Positions 15,774 through 25,357 are shown, numbered from the stretch's first letter. The stretch is DNA of 58,503 bases from Streptomyces sp. ADI95-17 (GCF_003846175.1 NZ_ML123048.1:373337-431839), one strand, 5' to 3'. Numbers and translations are program-made. The notes: generated from the sequence alone by a model not told the origin.

Positions 15774-17395
15774 GCGGCCACGACACCTCGCCGGGCACCC
15801 GGCCCGGCATTGCCTCACGCCTGTCGGTCCAGCGCTGGGTCCATCTGATACTCGCCGTCTTCGTACTGATCGTCTGCGCCGGCGGGCTCGTCGGTGGCCT
15901 GGTGCAGTCCCGGATATCCGACCGCACCACCGACCTGGTGGACCGCATCCAGCCCGCCCGTTCCTCGTCCTTCCAGCTGCAGAACGCCCTGCTGGAGCAG
16001 GAGACCGGGGTCCGTGGCTTCGCGCTCACCGGTGACGCGACCTTCCTGCGGCCCTACGAGGAGGGGATGCGCGACGAGAGCCTGCGGCTGGCCCGGGTGC
16101 GCGCGCTCGTCGGGGACGAACAGCCCTTCGCCGACGATCTCGACCGGATCGCCGCGGCCGCCCGGGAATGGCGCGGCCAGCACGCCGAGCCGCTGGTCGC
16201 CGCGGTCCGCCGGGACGGTCCGGCCTCCGAGTCCTCGGCCCCGATCCGGCAGAGCAAGGACGAGTTCGACACGCTGCGGCGGCTGTACAAGACCCAGCAG
16301 GCCCATCTCGACGTGGCGCGCGACCTGGCCCGCGCCGATCTGGGCACCGCCCGCACCACCAGGGACCGGGTGTTCATCGCGTTGGTCGTGGGCTTTCTGG
16401 CGGCCGTGGTCGCGCTGGGGCTGCTGCTGCACCGGATGGTGGGGCGGCCGCTGAGCCTGCTGGCCGCCGCCTCCGACACGGTCCGGTCGGGGGCGTTCCG
16501 CAACCGGATCGAGGTCGGCGGACCGTCGGACGTGCGGGCGGTCGCGGCGGCCGTCGAGGACATGCGCCGCCGGATCGTCGGGGAGCTCGCCGATTCCCAG
16601 GAGCGTGAACAGCTGCTGGCGGAGCAGGCCCAGGAGCTGCGCCGGTCGAACGCGGAGCTGGAGCAGTTCGCCTATGTCGCCTCGCACGATCTGCAGGAGC
16701 CGTTGCGCAAGGTCGCCTCGTTCTGCCGGCTTCTGGAGAAGCGGTGCGCCGAGTCGCTGGACGGCCGGGCCCGTCAGTACATCGACTACGCGGTGGACGG
16801 TGCGACCCGGATGCAGGTGCTGATCGACGACCTGCTCGCCTTCTCCCGCGTGGGGCGGGTGCACGACAAGTGGAAGCCGGTCGGCCTCGACCGGACCCTC
16901 GACCGGGCGCTGGCCGATCTCGCGCTGGTCGTCGAGGAGTCCGGCGCCACGGTCGTACGGGAGTCCCCGCTGCCCGAGGTGACCGGGGACGCGACGGCGC
17001 TCTCCATGGTCTGGCAGAACCTGATCGGCAACGCGGTGAAGTTCCGCCGGCCCGATGTGCCGTGCCGGATCACGGTCGGCTGTGTCCGGGAGGGCGAGGA
17101 CTGGCACTTCTGCGTCTCGGACAACGGGATCGGCATCGCGCCGGAGTTCGCGCAGAAGGTCTTCGTGATCTTCCAGCGGCTGCACGGCAGGGACGAGTAC
17201 GAGGGCACGGGCATCGGTCTGGCGCTGTGCCGGAAGATCGTGGAGGTCCACGGGGGGCGGATCTGGCTGGACGAGGAATCCTCGGAGGGCACCCGGATCC
17301 GTTTCACCCTGCCGGTCTCCCCCGCCGCGCCCGCGCGCTCCGCGGCGGAGCACCCCCTCGCGGACTCGGCGGCCGGGCAGGTCGGCCATGGCTGA
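15770..17395 (+). CDS. CHASE3 sensor histidine kinase
   Basis: This 541-residue membrane kinase has two membrane helices (about 24-46 and 201-222) that flank an extracellular CHASE3-type helical sensor with the typical EQETGVRGFALTGD segment. A HAMP linker (222-275), a coiled coil, a HisKA domain with phospho-acceptor H306 in SHDLQEPLRK, and an ATPase domain (N-box WQNLIGNAVKF, G1 box SDNGIGI, G2 box GTGIGLAL) follow. It probably phosphorylates the receiver of the upstream phosphatase. Its signal is unknown. The ATGA overlap implies tight coupling of the two products. Confidence 0.88.
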   Translation: MSGHDTSPGTRPGIASRLSVQRWVHLILAVFVLIVCAGGLVGGLVQSRISDRTTDLVDRIQPARSSSFQLQNALLEQETGVRGFALTGDATFLRPYEEGMRDESLRLARVRALVGDEQPFADDLDRIAAAAREWRGQHAEPLVAAVRRDGPASESSAPIRQSKDEFDTLRRLYKTQQAHLDVARDLARADLGTARTTRDRVFIALVVGFLAAVVALGLLLHRMVGRPLSLLAAASDTVRSGAFRNRIEVGGPSDVRAVAAAVEDMRRRIVGELADSQEREQLLAEQAQELRRSNAELEQFAYVASHDLQEPLRKVASFCRLLEKRCAESLDGRARQYIDYAVDGATRMQVLIDDLLAFSRVGRVHDKWKPVGLDRTLDRALADLALVVEESGATVVRESPLPEVTGDATALSMVWQNLIGNAVKFRRPDVPCRITVGCVREGEDWHFCVSDNGIGIAPEFAQKVFVIFQRLHGRDEYEGTGIGLALCRKIVEVHGGRIWLDEESSEGTRIRFTLPVSPAAPARSAAEHPLADSAAGQVGHG

Positions 17396-17494
17396 GATCT
17401 GCCTGGTTCTTCCCGGAGTGGGGCCGTTCGTCGCGGGTAGGCGGACGTCGAGAAGCTGTCACCGAACACCCCTGCGTCGCCCTGGCTGGAGCAC

Positions 17495-17950
17495 ATGAAC
17501 GAACAGGTCACCTCACGACCGGCCGGCTCCCCCTGCCCGGACCGGTCCACGGAGGTTCTGCACAGCGCCGAGGTGTTCGACGGCGAGCCCGGCTGCATCG
17601 CGCAGGCGCGGGCGTTGGCCGATCGTTTTCTGGTCCGGCTGGCCGCCGAGTGGCTCGCGGTCTTCGGCGAGCACACCCGCAGCGATCTGCTGCTGGCGGT
17701 GAGCGAGCTGGTCACCAATGCGGACCGGTACAGCCAGGGCCCCTATCTGCTGGAGCTGGAGGGCACCGCGGAGCGCGTCAGCGTCACGGTGTACGACTCC
17801 AGCACCGCCCTGCCGCTGTTCTACTCCCCCGACCCGGCGCGCCCCGGCGGTCACGGCATGGAGATCGTGGTGGCGCTGTGCGACCGGCTGACCGCCGAGC
17901 GGGTGCCGGTGGGCAAGCGCATCCGGGCCGAGTTCGAGCTGAGCAGCTGA
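17495..17950 (+). CDS. RsbW-like ATP-binding regulator
   Basis: This 151-residue cytoplasmic protein has a single HATPase domain of the RsbW/SpoIIAB type: LLAVSELVTNADRYS (N-box), VYDSSTALPLF, and GGHGMEIVVALCDR (G-box). Such proteins bind anti-sigma-factor antagonists or sigma factors in partner switches. It lies 99 bp after the kinase gene on the same strand. Together the three genes form a plausible route from a membrane signal to phosphatase activity to sigma-factor release, though the matching antagonist and sigma factor are not in the window. Confidence 0.8.
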   Translation: MNEQVTSRPAGSPCPDRSTEVLHSAEVFDGEPGCIAQARALADRFLVRLAAEWLAVFGEHTRSDLLLAVSELVTNADRYSQGPYLLELEGTAERVSVTVYDSSTALPLFYSPDPARPGGHGMEIVVALCDRLTAERVPVGKRIRAEFELSS

Positions 17951-17953
17951 GCT

Positions 17954-17983
17954 GTGGGGCGGGCGGGACGCCGCCCGCCCCAC
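17954..17983. terminator. bidirectional terminator
   Basis: A perfect 13-bp stem (GTGGGGCGGGCGG with CCGCCCGCCCCAC) closes a GACG tetraloop. It sits between the RsbW-like gene and the convergent GH2 gene, immediately after both stop codons, and probably serves both. Confidence 0.8.
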
Positions 17984-17997
17984 GACCAGGTCACGGG

Positions 17998-20597
17998 TCA
18001 GGTGGCGGGGCACCCCGCCACGACCGGGTTCGACGCGTCGCGGACGAGCGCTTCCTGCGCCGCCCGGATCCGTTCGACGTCGGGTTTCACGATCCGGCGG
18101 TCGTAGGTGAGCAGTCCGTTCAGCTCGCCCTCGACGTCCGAGATCTGGGTGTAGACGGCGCCGTTGCCGCCCTTGCAGGCGAGCTTCCGCACCTCGTCGA
18201 GCCTGGCCAGATAGTCGTCGGTGTACGTGGCCGGGTCGACCGCGATGTACGACTGCTGTACGGCCCAGGCGTGCCCCGGCACTGCCAGGCCCAGCCCCCC
18301 GTACTCACCGCTGACCAGGGCGCGCTTCCCGTCGGGCTGCGGCAGCGCGGGGCTCGGATAGCCGTGCGCGTCGGCGATGTCGCCGTTGCCGCCGTCCACC
18401 GCTCCGCAGCAGTTGAGCCCGCTCATGTTGTTCACCGGCCGGGTCGGGTCCCAGGACTTGGCCAGGTCCGCGATGCGGGCCTGGTCGTACTGGCCCCAGC
18501 CCTCGTTGAAGGTGACCCACATGGCGACGGACGGATGGCCGGCGTGTTCGTCGATCATCTCCTTCATCTCGCGCTCGTACTCGGCGCGGGCGGCGGTGGA
18601 GGGGTTGACGGTGTTCATCGCGGGCATGTCCTGCCAGACCAGCAGGCCCAGCCGGTCGGCCCAGTAGAACCAGCGATCGGGCTCGACCTTGATGTGTTTG
18701 CGTACGGAGTTGAACCCCATCGCCTTGTGCATCCTCAGGTCGTACGCGAGGGCCTCGTCGGTGGGCGCGGTGTGCAGCCCGTCGGGCCAGAAGCCCTGGT
18801 CGAGGGTGGCCATCAGGAAGACCGGCTCACCGTTGAGTACGGTGCGCGGGGTGCCGTTCACCTTCTCGACGGCGATCGACCGCATCCCGAAGTAGCTCCC
18901 GACCCGGTCCGATCCGACACGGACCTCCAGCCGGTAGAGATGCGGGTCGGCGGCGGACCACAGATGCGGGTCGGGCACGGCAGGTCCAGTGCGGCACCGG
19001 TACGTCCGCCGGCGGTCGCCACCTTGCGCTTCCCGTCGTACGCGGTCGCCGTGACGGGCACCCCGTCCCGTACCCCGCGCACCTCGACGGTGAGCTTCTC
19101 GCCCCGGACGTCGGGGGTCAGCTTCAGCGAGTCGGCGTGGTCGGCGGCGACCGGCTCCATCCACACCGTCTGCCAGATCCCGGACGACGGGGTGTACCAG
19201 ATGCCGCTGGGATCGAGGCGCTGCTTGCCCATCGGCGGGTTCTCACCGTCCGCCGCGTCGGTCGGGTCGTGGACGCCGACGATGAGTTCCTGGATGCGGC
19301 CGGGCTTCAGCGCATCGGTGATGTCGGCGCCGAACTTGTCGTAGCCGCCCTTGTGTTCGGCGACCTTGCTGCCGTTGACATACACCTCGGATTGCCAGTC
19401 CACGGCCCCGAAGTTCAGCCGGAGCCGCTTGCCGGAGCCGATCTTCCAGTCCCGGGGCACGGTGAAGGTGCGGCGGTACCACATCCGGTCCTCGTGCCGC
19501 TCGATCCCGGAGAGCTGCGATTCGACCGGGTAGGGCACGAGGATCTTCTCGCCGAGCTTCCTGCCGACCGGGGGCCGCTCCCCCGCCTTCGCCGCGGCGA
19601 ACTCCCAGGAGCCGTTGAGGTTCTGCCAGTTGTCCCGGGTGAGCTGGGGCCGGGGGTACTCCGGCAGCGCGTTGTGCGGGCCCACCTCGTCGGCCCACCG
19701 GGTGCGCAGCTCGTACGTGGAGCGGTTCGGCCCGCCGGACCAGAAGGCCCCGACGGCCTTTCCGTCCTCCCCGGCCAGGGCTCCCGCGCCGTCGTAGCGG
19801 ACGTCGGCGAGCCCGGTGGCGTCACCGGCCTTGTTGCCGACGACGGGTTCCTCCAGCGCCACGGTCAGGCTGCGCGGGTCGGCCGGATCGGCCTCGACCG
19901 CGCCGAGCGGCCACTCGGCACCGCCGATGACGGCGTCGAGGTGGTTCACCAGCCCGGCGGGCGGGGGCGCGAGCTTCTGCGCGAAGTCCAGCTTGAGCGT
20001 GCGGCCGTCGGCGAGGACGGTGGCGGCGATGGCCCCGTCGTACGCGAACCCGTCGGGCAGCCGGAAGGCGGACTGCGGCACCGGTACCTTGCTGCCGCCG
20101 GGTTCGGTCCACTTCAGGTGGAGGTTGGATCCGCCCTGGTGCTCGAAGAACTCCACCTTGAGGTCGTACGCCCGGCCGGCGGTCAACTCCACCGGCTGCG
20201 AGGTCTGTTCCCTCTCCCAGTCGTCGACCCAGTGGTCGATGACCGGCTTCCCGTCGATCCAGAGCCGGAAGCCGTTGTCCCCGATCATCGAGAAGAGATG
20301 GGCGCCGGTCTTCTCCGGCACGATCTTCCCGGTCCAGCGGATGCTGACGTCGTCGTTCTGTCCGGTGGCCGAGGCCAGCCGGGGCTCCAGCGTCGGGAAG
20401 TCGATGTCCGGGTCGAATCCGGTCGCCCTGAGCTGCCCGAAGTCGAAGGCGCCGGGGGCGGACTGAGTGTAGTACTCGCCCTTGAGACCATGCACGTCGC
20501 CGGGGTCGGGGGCGGCCGAAGCGGTGGGCACGGCGGTCAGGCCGGCGGCGCCGAGAACTGTGGCGAGAAGCAGTACCAGTTTCTTTCTGATGCGCAC
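17998..20597 (-). pseudogene. PA14-GH2 glycosidase gene with one-base frameshift
   Basis: A secreted glycoside hydrolase family 2 enzyme of about 866 residues is encoded in two frames. The first frame gives a signal peptide (VRIRKKLVLLLATVLGAAG), a PA14 sugar-binding domain (about 35-190) and the GH2 sugar-binding and immunoglobulin-like domains; the second gives the catalytic barrel, with FNEGWG (acid/base Glu) and SGEYGG (nucleophile Glu). The frames meet at 18979-18980, where the expected codon CCN before GTGCCCGAC has only two bases. Restoring one base would give LDLPVPDPHLW. No other damage is visible, so this is either a very recent mutation or a sequencing error. The GTG start at 20597 follows AGGAGG. 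Confidence 0.88.
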
Positions 20598-20645
20598 GGA
20601 TCCTCCTAGCTGAGGAAGGGTGGCGGCTCGTTGCGGCACGATGTA

Positions 20646-20653
20646 CAACGTTG
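20646..20653 (-). promoter_or_regulatory. LacI-type operator upstream of GH2 gene
   Basis: CAACGTTG (20646-20653) lies within TGTACAACGTTGGAAG, about 50 bp upstream of the GH2 start codon. The central AACGTT with flanking symmetric bases fits LacI-family operators common before Streptomyces glycosidase genes. This is a short match and therefore tentative. Confidence 0.35.
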
Positions 20654-20890
20654 GAAGGAACGGCAGTTGGCATGACAGCACGACACCCGAGCCGGTGTCC
20701 AGGTGCATGACAAATAGAGGGGGTCGCCGTGGTCCGGCGCATCGGGTATCGGGCTCCCCGGCCCGCCCTCAGATGCGATACGCGCCCGTCGGCACGCCGT
20801 GGGCCACGCCGTAGGGGGTCGTGCAACGGGCCCGGAGCGTGGCGGGCCGGCCGGTGTGCGGGGAGCGGCGGTGGGTCCGGCGCTCCCGGG

Positions 20891-21586
20891 TCAGGCGCTC
20901 CCGGGTCCGGAGCCTTCGAAGACGCAGTCCCCGCACAGGCCGCCGCCCGGCGTGCGGTAGTACAGACAGCAACTGCGGCGGCGGAAGGCCACGTCGTGCG
21001 GGGCGCCGGTGTTCCGGAGGTCGGGGTGGTCGAAGAGTTCGGCGGCCAGTGCGCGGGCCCGCGCCGCCGCGTCGGGGCGGTGGTGGGTGCGCGCCCAAGC
21101 GAGGAGCTGGCGCAGGGCTCCGGCCAGCGCGGACCCAGCGTTGCCCCACAGCAGCCGGTCGGACAGCGGGCCGTCCCGGTGGACCGCCTCGGCCAGGGGT
21201 ACGAGGTGGCCGTACTGGACGACTTCACGGATCCGGCAGGCGGTGGCGGGCAGCGACCCGGTGCCGTCCAGCCACAGATCGTCGGGGGCCGGCTGCCGGG
21301 GATCCCAGTGGACGTCGCCGGGCGAAAGGGCGGGGAAGCGGCCGGTCAGTGCCGCCGGTCCGAGCGCGACCGACCAGAGACGGGAGGCCAGCCCCAGGTG
21401 CGCGACCGAGGCGGCGACCCTCCGCTCGGAGGTGCCCAGCCGGGCGGCGACCGTGTCGATCCGGGCTGTGAGCGGGGCCTGCTCCCCCGCGTACAACCGC
21501 GCCAGCGGGCGGTGCGCCCCTTGCGGCGGCGCGGTGGTCCGCAGCGCGAAGAATCCGCCCATCGAGGCCGCCGCGGACCCGTCCAT
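20891..21586 (-). CDS. FhuF-like [2Fe-2S] ferric reductase
   Basis: This 231-residue protein resembles FhuF-type ferric-siderophore reductases. The C-terminus has the signature CC-x10-C-x2-C (SCCLYYRTPGGGLCGDC), which holds a [2Fe-2S] cluster in Escherichia coli FhuF. Such enzymes reduce Fe(III) bound to imported siderophores in the cytosol. The ATG at 21586 has GGAAGGAG eight bases upstream and was preferred over a longer reading. It is divergent from a DMT-type membrane protein and shares with it a perfect palindrome. A second FhuF-like gene lies at 48262-49023 in a B12 operon. Confidence 0.8.
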   Translation of the reverse strand: MDGSAAASMGGFFALRTTAPPQGAHRPLARLYAGEQAPLTARIDTVAARLGTSERRVAASVAHLGLASRLWSVALGPAALTGRFPALSPGDVHWDPRQPAPDDLWLDGTGSLPATACRIREVVQYGHLVPLAEAVHRDGPLSDRLLWGNAGSALAGALRQLLAWARTHHRPDAAARARALAAELFDHPDLRNTGAPHDVAFRRRSCCLYYRTPGGGLCGDCVFEGSGPGSA

Positions 21587-21664
21587 CACACGTGCTCCTT
21601 CCCGGCGTTCCGGCCGCCGGTCCCGACTGCGCGGCCGCCCCGGCATGCCACGGCCCGGCGCTCA

Positions 21665-21686
21665 CCGTAACCCTGAGGGGTTACGG
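21665..21686. promoter_or_regulatory. 22-bp palindrome between divergent genes
   Basis: CCGTAACCC (21665-21673), TGAG, GGGTTACGG (21678-21686) form a perfect inverted repeat in the 225-bp region between the FhuF-like gene and the DMT-type gene. Because both genes point away from it, a terminator is unlikely and an operator is favoured. It does not match the iron box; the regulator is unknown. Confidence 0.55.
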
Positions 21687-21811
21687 CCCCTGAGCCCTAC
21701 GGGGGAGAACTACCCTCCGGAGGAGGACACTGGGACCACGGTCGTACTACTGAAGCAGTACGCCGAATCGCCGTCTCAAGGACGACGACGCAGCCGCGTT
21801 GAAGAGACATC

Positions 21812-23047
21812 GTGGTGTACATGAGTTCCCTTGCGCTGTCCGTGCTGCTGTCACTGGTCTCCGCGGTCGCGTACGCGGCCGGGGCGATCGTCCAGGAGCG
21901 CGTGGCGACGACCGGCGGGGGTCACTCGCCGGCACCGCTGCGCAACCGGGTCTGGTGGGTCGCCGTGGCGCTGAACGGCGTGGGCGCGGTGCTCCATGTC
22001 GTGGCGCTGGCCTACGGCCCGCTGAGCCTCGTCCAGCCGCTCGGTGCGCTGACCATCGTCTTCGTCCTGCCGATGGCGGCGCTCTTCGTACGCCGCCGGG
22101 CGGGAGCCACCGCGTGGCGGGGCGCGATCATGGCGACCGTCGGTCTGGCGGGCCTGCTCGCGCTCACGGGGAACGCCGAGTCGCACGCCCTGAACGGACG
22201 GGACCAGCTGATCGTCGCCGGTGCGACGCTCGGTGCGGTCGCGCTGCTCCTGCTGATCTCCACGGGCGTCCACCGGCCGGTGGTACGGAGCGTGGTCCTG
22301 GCCGGGGCGGCCGGCATCGCGTTCGGCATCGCCTCGGTGTTCACGAAGACCGTGGCGGTGGGGCTGTCCTCCGGTGCGGTGGGGGCCGGGCTGCCGGCGC
22401 TGCTGGCGATCGCCGGTTTCGCCGCCACCGGGCTGCTGGTCTCCCAGGCCGCGTACCGGGGCGCCGGGCTGACCGCGCCCCTGGCGACGGTGACCGTGGT
22501 GAACCCGGTGATAGCGGCGGTCGTGGGCCTCACGATGTTCGGCGAGCAGTTCCGGCACGGCACGGCCGGGACCATGCTCGCACCGGCCTGTGCGGTGGTC
22601 GCCGCGGGCGGTCTGATCCTGCTCACGACGGAGCGGCTGGGCGCGGAGCACCGGGCCGCTGAGGCGGCGGACGGCGGGCTCGCGGACGCCCGGGCGGACG
22701 GGGAGCCCGTCGGCATGGAGCCCGTCGGCATGAAGCATGGCGACATGGAGCACGGCGGCGTGGAGCACGGCGACATGGAGCACGGCGGCGTGGAGCACGA
22801 GGACGTGGCGGCCACGGAAACGGCACCCGGGCCTTCCTCGCCCGGCGGGACCGCCGGGGCGGTCCGGGGCACGTTCTCCGCGGCGCGTCGTCCCATGCCT
22901 GTGCTGATGCCGCTGGAGTGTCTGGGCCGGGTGGTCTTCGGGCCGGGGATGTCGCGGTACACCGGACCCGCGGGACCGGCCGATCCCGATGACGCGGCCG
23001 ACCCCCAGGGCGCCGTTCAGACTCTGACGCCGCCCGCCCTGAGGTAG
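21812..23047 (+). CDS. DMT-type membrane protein with His/Met-rich tail
   Basis: The 411-residue protein begins with about nine to ten hydrophobic helices (residues 5-285) arranged like DMT/EamA-family transporters. From about 298 it continues into a cytoplasmic tail with repeats: EPVGM twice, then DMEHGGVEHG twice, rich in His, Met, Glu and Gly. This tail could bind metal ions, but no transport substrate can be named. GTG at 21812, GTG at 21815 or ATG at 21821 could start translation; GAAGAGA upstream suits the GTG codons best. The last 31 bp overlap the convergent hydrolase gene. Confidence 0.75.
   Translation: MVYMSSLALSVLLSLVSAVAYAAGAIVQERVATTGGGHSPAPLRNRVWWVAVALNGVGAVLHVVALAYGPLSLVQPLGALTIVFVLPMAALFVRRRAGATAWRGAIMATVGLAGLLALTGNAESHALNGRDQLIVAGATLGAVALLLLISTGVHRPVVRSVVLAGAAGIAFGIASVFTKTVAVGLSSGAVGAGLPALLAIAGFAATGLLVSQAAYRGAGLTAPLATVTVVNPVIAAVVGLTMFGEQFRHGTAGTMLAPACAVVAAGGLILLTTERLGAEHRAAEAADGGLADARADGEPVGMEPVGMKHGDMEHGGVEHGDMEHGGVEHEDVAATETAPGPSSPGGTAGAVRGTFSAARRPMPVLMPLECLGRVVFGPGMSRYTGPAGPADPDDAADPQGAVQTLTPPALR
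22703..22801 (+). repeat. in-frame tandem repeats coding a His/Met tail
   Basis: Two 15-bp units (GAGCCCGTCGGCATG, 22703-22732) are followed by a 9-bp linker and two 30-bp units (22742-22771 and 22772-22801), differing at the final codon. All are in frame and encode EPVGM and DMEHGGVEHG/D. Their near identity at DNA level suggests recent slippage or duplication. Confidence 0.85.
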
Positions 23048-24393
23048 ACCAGCGGGTCGATGTCCGATCCGTAGCCGGGGCCGGTGCGGATCTCGAAGTG
23101 CAGGTGCGGTCCCGTGACGTTCCCGGTGGAGCCAGAGCGCGCGATCCGCTGGCCCGCCGAGACATGGCGGCCCTCACGCACGTGCAGCGCGGACAGGTGC
23201 GCGTACTGGCTGTACTTGCCGTCGCTGTGCCGGATGACGACCTGGTAGCCGTACGCGCCGCCCCAGCCTGCCGAGACGACGGTGCCGGAGGCCACCGCCC
23301 TGATCGACGTACCGGTCGGGACCGGGAAGTCGACCCCGGTGTGATAGCCGCTGGCCCAGGAGCCGGACTGGTGGTACGGGGTGCCGATGCCGGCCGCGAC
23401 GGGTGCCACCAGACCAGCGTGCTGCTCCGTACGCGGCTTCGGCCGGTGGCTCTCGGTCTTCTTCGGGTGCGGCTTCGGCTTCACGGTGTTCTGGTGCGGC
23501 TTCGCGGTGCTCGGGTGCGGCTTCGGCGTCGCGGTGTCGTGGCGGGGCTTCGTCGCGGCGGCCTGTTGCTTCGCTTCGGCGGCCTGCTGGTGCGGCTCTG
23601 CCTTCGGGCGCTCCGGTGCCGCCGAGCGCTGCGGTGCGGTGGACTTCCGGGGCTTCGGCTCGGCCTTCGGCTTCGCCTGCGCGCTCGTGCCCGGCCTCGC
23701 GGGCCGGGCAGTGTCCAGGCTCAGGCGCTGCCCGGGCAGGATCAGGTCCGGGTCGTCACCGACGACCTCGCGGTTCTGCGCGTAGAGGTGCTGCCAACCG
23801 CCCCGGACCCGCTCGCTCGCCGCGATCGCGGAGAGCGAGTCGCCGCGTGCCACGGTGTACGACTCACGCTTGCCGGGGATGGTGGTCGGCGTGGCGGGGG
23901 CGGAGGTCCGCTCGGCCGTGGGCTTACCGGAGGCGGCCCTGTCCGGGGAGGTCTTGCCCGGCGCCTTCACATGGCTGGTGCGCTGCGACTGCGGGGCGAC
24001 GTCGGCGGCGTCCCCGCGGCTGCTCAGCCCCGCCTTGGCCGAGCAGCCGGGCCAGGCACCCGGCCCCTGCGCTTCGAGCACCTTCTCGGCGATGGAGATC
24101 TGCTCGCCCTTGGTGGCCAGGTCGGCGCGCGGGGCGTAGACCGTGCCTCCGTACGCCGCCCAGGTCGAGCGGGTGAACTGCAGCCCGCCGAAGTAGCCGT
24201 TGCCGTTGTTGATGTGCCAGTTGCCGGTCGACTCGCAGGCGGCGACCTTCTCCCACACATCCGGGGTCGCGGCGCCGGCCGAGGCAGCCGCGATGAGCGG
24301 GAGTGCGAGGCCCGCACCGCCCGCGGTGACCGTGAGCGAGGCACGGTTGATCCGGCTGGGCTGATATCTGCGGTGCCGTCCGTTCGCGGCCAT
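23017..24393 (-). CDS. secreted Rpf-LysM-M23 cell-wall hydrolase
   Basis: This 458-residue exported protein has a signal peptide (about 1-42), an Rpf/transglycosylase-like domain (about 43-120: VWEKVAACESTGNWHINNGNG and YFGGLQFTRSTWAAYGG), a LysM domain (about 180-232, YTVARGDSLSAIA), a long Lys/Pro/Ala/His-rich linker, and a C-terminal M23 metallopeptidase (HTGVDFPVP, HLHFEIRTG). It should cleave glycan strands and peptide crosslinks of peptidoglycan, for example in spore germination. ATG 24393 was chosen for GGGGAG eight bases upstream; the longer upstream reading lacks one. Rpf genes in Streptomyces often have c-di-AMP riboswitches, but I could not confirm one here. Confidence 0.92.
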   Translation of the reverse strand: MAANGRHRRYQPSRINRASLTVTAGGAGLALPLIAAASAGAATPDVWEKVAACESTGNWHINNGNGYFGGLQFTRSTWAAYGGTVYAPRADLATKGEQISIAEKVLEAQGPGAWPGCSAKAGLSSRGDAADVAPQSQRTSHVKAPGKTSPDRAASGKPTAERTSAPATPTTIPGKRESYTVARGDSLSAIAASERVRGGWQHLYAQNREVVGDDPDLILPGQRLSLDTARPARPGTSAQAKPKAEPKPRKSTAPQRSAAPERPKAEPHQQAAEAKQQAAATKPRHDTATPKPHPSTAKPHQNTVKPKPHPKKTESHRPKPRTEQHAGLVAPVAAGIGTPYHQSGSWASGYHTGVDFPVPTGTSIRAVASGTVVSAGWGGAYGYQVVIRHSDGKYSQYAHLSALHVREGRHVSAGQRIARSGSTGNVTGPHLHFEIRTGPGYGSDIDPLVYLRAGGVRV

Positions 24394-24525
24394 GACTTGG
24401 CTCCCCCACTGGCAGTAGGACACGTCGCAAGCGCCCAACTTATGTGCCGGCAAAGGGCGGTGACAAGAGAGCGGCCGGACTCACCCGTCACGGACGGCCC
24501 AGCGGTCACCGCCCCCGCCGGGCGG

Positions 24526-25245
24526 TCACTGCGCGAGCACCCCCTTCCGGGAAGCGGCGCGGTGCCGGGCCGCGTCCACGAGGGCGGTCATGACCCGGGT
24601 GTCGTGGCCCATCTCGGGATGCCACTGGACCCCCAGCACCAGGCTGTCGTGGCCGGTGAGTTCCACGGCCTCCACGGTGCCGTCCGGGGCATGGGCGCTC
24701 GCCGTGAGGCCGGATCCCAGACGGTCCACGGCCTGGTGGTGGTAGGTGGGCACCACGTCCGGTTCCGCGACGGCCGCCGCGTACGCCGTACCGGCAACGG
24801 GAATGACGGGGTGTTCGCCGAAGTCGCCGGGGCCGCCGGTGTGTCCGTCCAGGTGCTGGTGCAGGGTGCCGCCGAGCGCGACGTTGAGCAGTTGCATGCC
24901 CCGGCAGATGCCCAGCAGGGGGACGTGCTGGGCGATCGCCGCCTCGATCAGGGCGATTTCCCACGCGTCGCGCTCGCGTGCGGGCGGACCGGTCCGGGGG
25001 TCGGGCACCTCGCCGTAGCGGGCCGGTTCGACATCGGCGCCGCCAGCGACGACCACACCGTCCAGTGCCGCCACGGCCTCCCGGGCCGCGTCGGCGGTGT
25101 CGTCGGGCGGCAGCATCACCGCCAGGCCGCCGGCCGCCCGTACCAGGCGCGGGTAGACGGCGGGCAGCAGGACGGCCGGGGTGTCCCAGACACCCCACCG
25201 GGCCGGTTCCTGATAGGTGCTGATGCCGATGACGGGCCGGTTCAT
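24526..25245 (-). CDS. gamma-glutamyl hydrolase (PuuD-like class I amidotransferase)
   Basis: This 239-residue class I glutamine amidotransferase-like hydrolase resembles PuuD, which splits gamma-glutamyl-GABA. The catalytic triad is C114 (GICRGMQ), H209 and E211 (QWHPE). In this context it probably cleaves a gamma-glutamylated product of ethanolamine catabolism, such as gamma-glutamylglycine, to release glutamate and glycine (inference). The ATG at 25245 follows AGAGGAGG. It is 112 bp from the amino acid permease on the same strand and next to the glnA4-type gene, so all five genes look like one metabolic unit. Confidence 0.85.
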   Translation of the reverse strand: MNRPVIGISTYQEPARWGVWDTPAVLLPAVYPRLVRAAGGLAVMLPPDDTADAAREAVAALDGVVVAGGADVEPARYGEVPDPRTGPPARERDAWEIALIEAAIAQHVPLLGICRGMQLLNVALGGTLHQHLDGHTGGPGDFGEHPVIPVAGTAYAAAVAEPDVVPTYHHQAVDRLGSGLTASAHAPDGTVEAVELTGHDSLVLGVQWHPEMGHDTRVMTALVDAARHRAASRKGVLAQ

Positions 25246-25357
25246 GGGCCCCTCCTCTGGTTCGTTCGCTGTTCGGTCGTGGTGCCGCCGCTGCCACGTA
25301 CGGGCGTGGCAGCGGCGGTGCGGGCGTGCGTACAACGCCCTTGTCTCGCGGTCCCGT

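Noticed and set aside
24394..24500. c-di-AMP riboswitch upstream of the Rpf-LysM-M23 gene
   Set aside because: Expected for some rpf genes, but the conserved core could not be recognised in this short leader.
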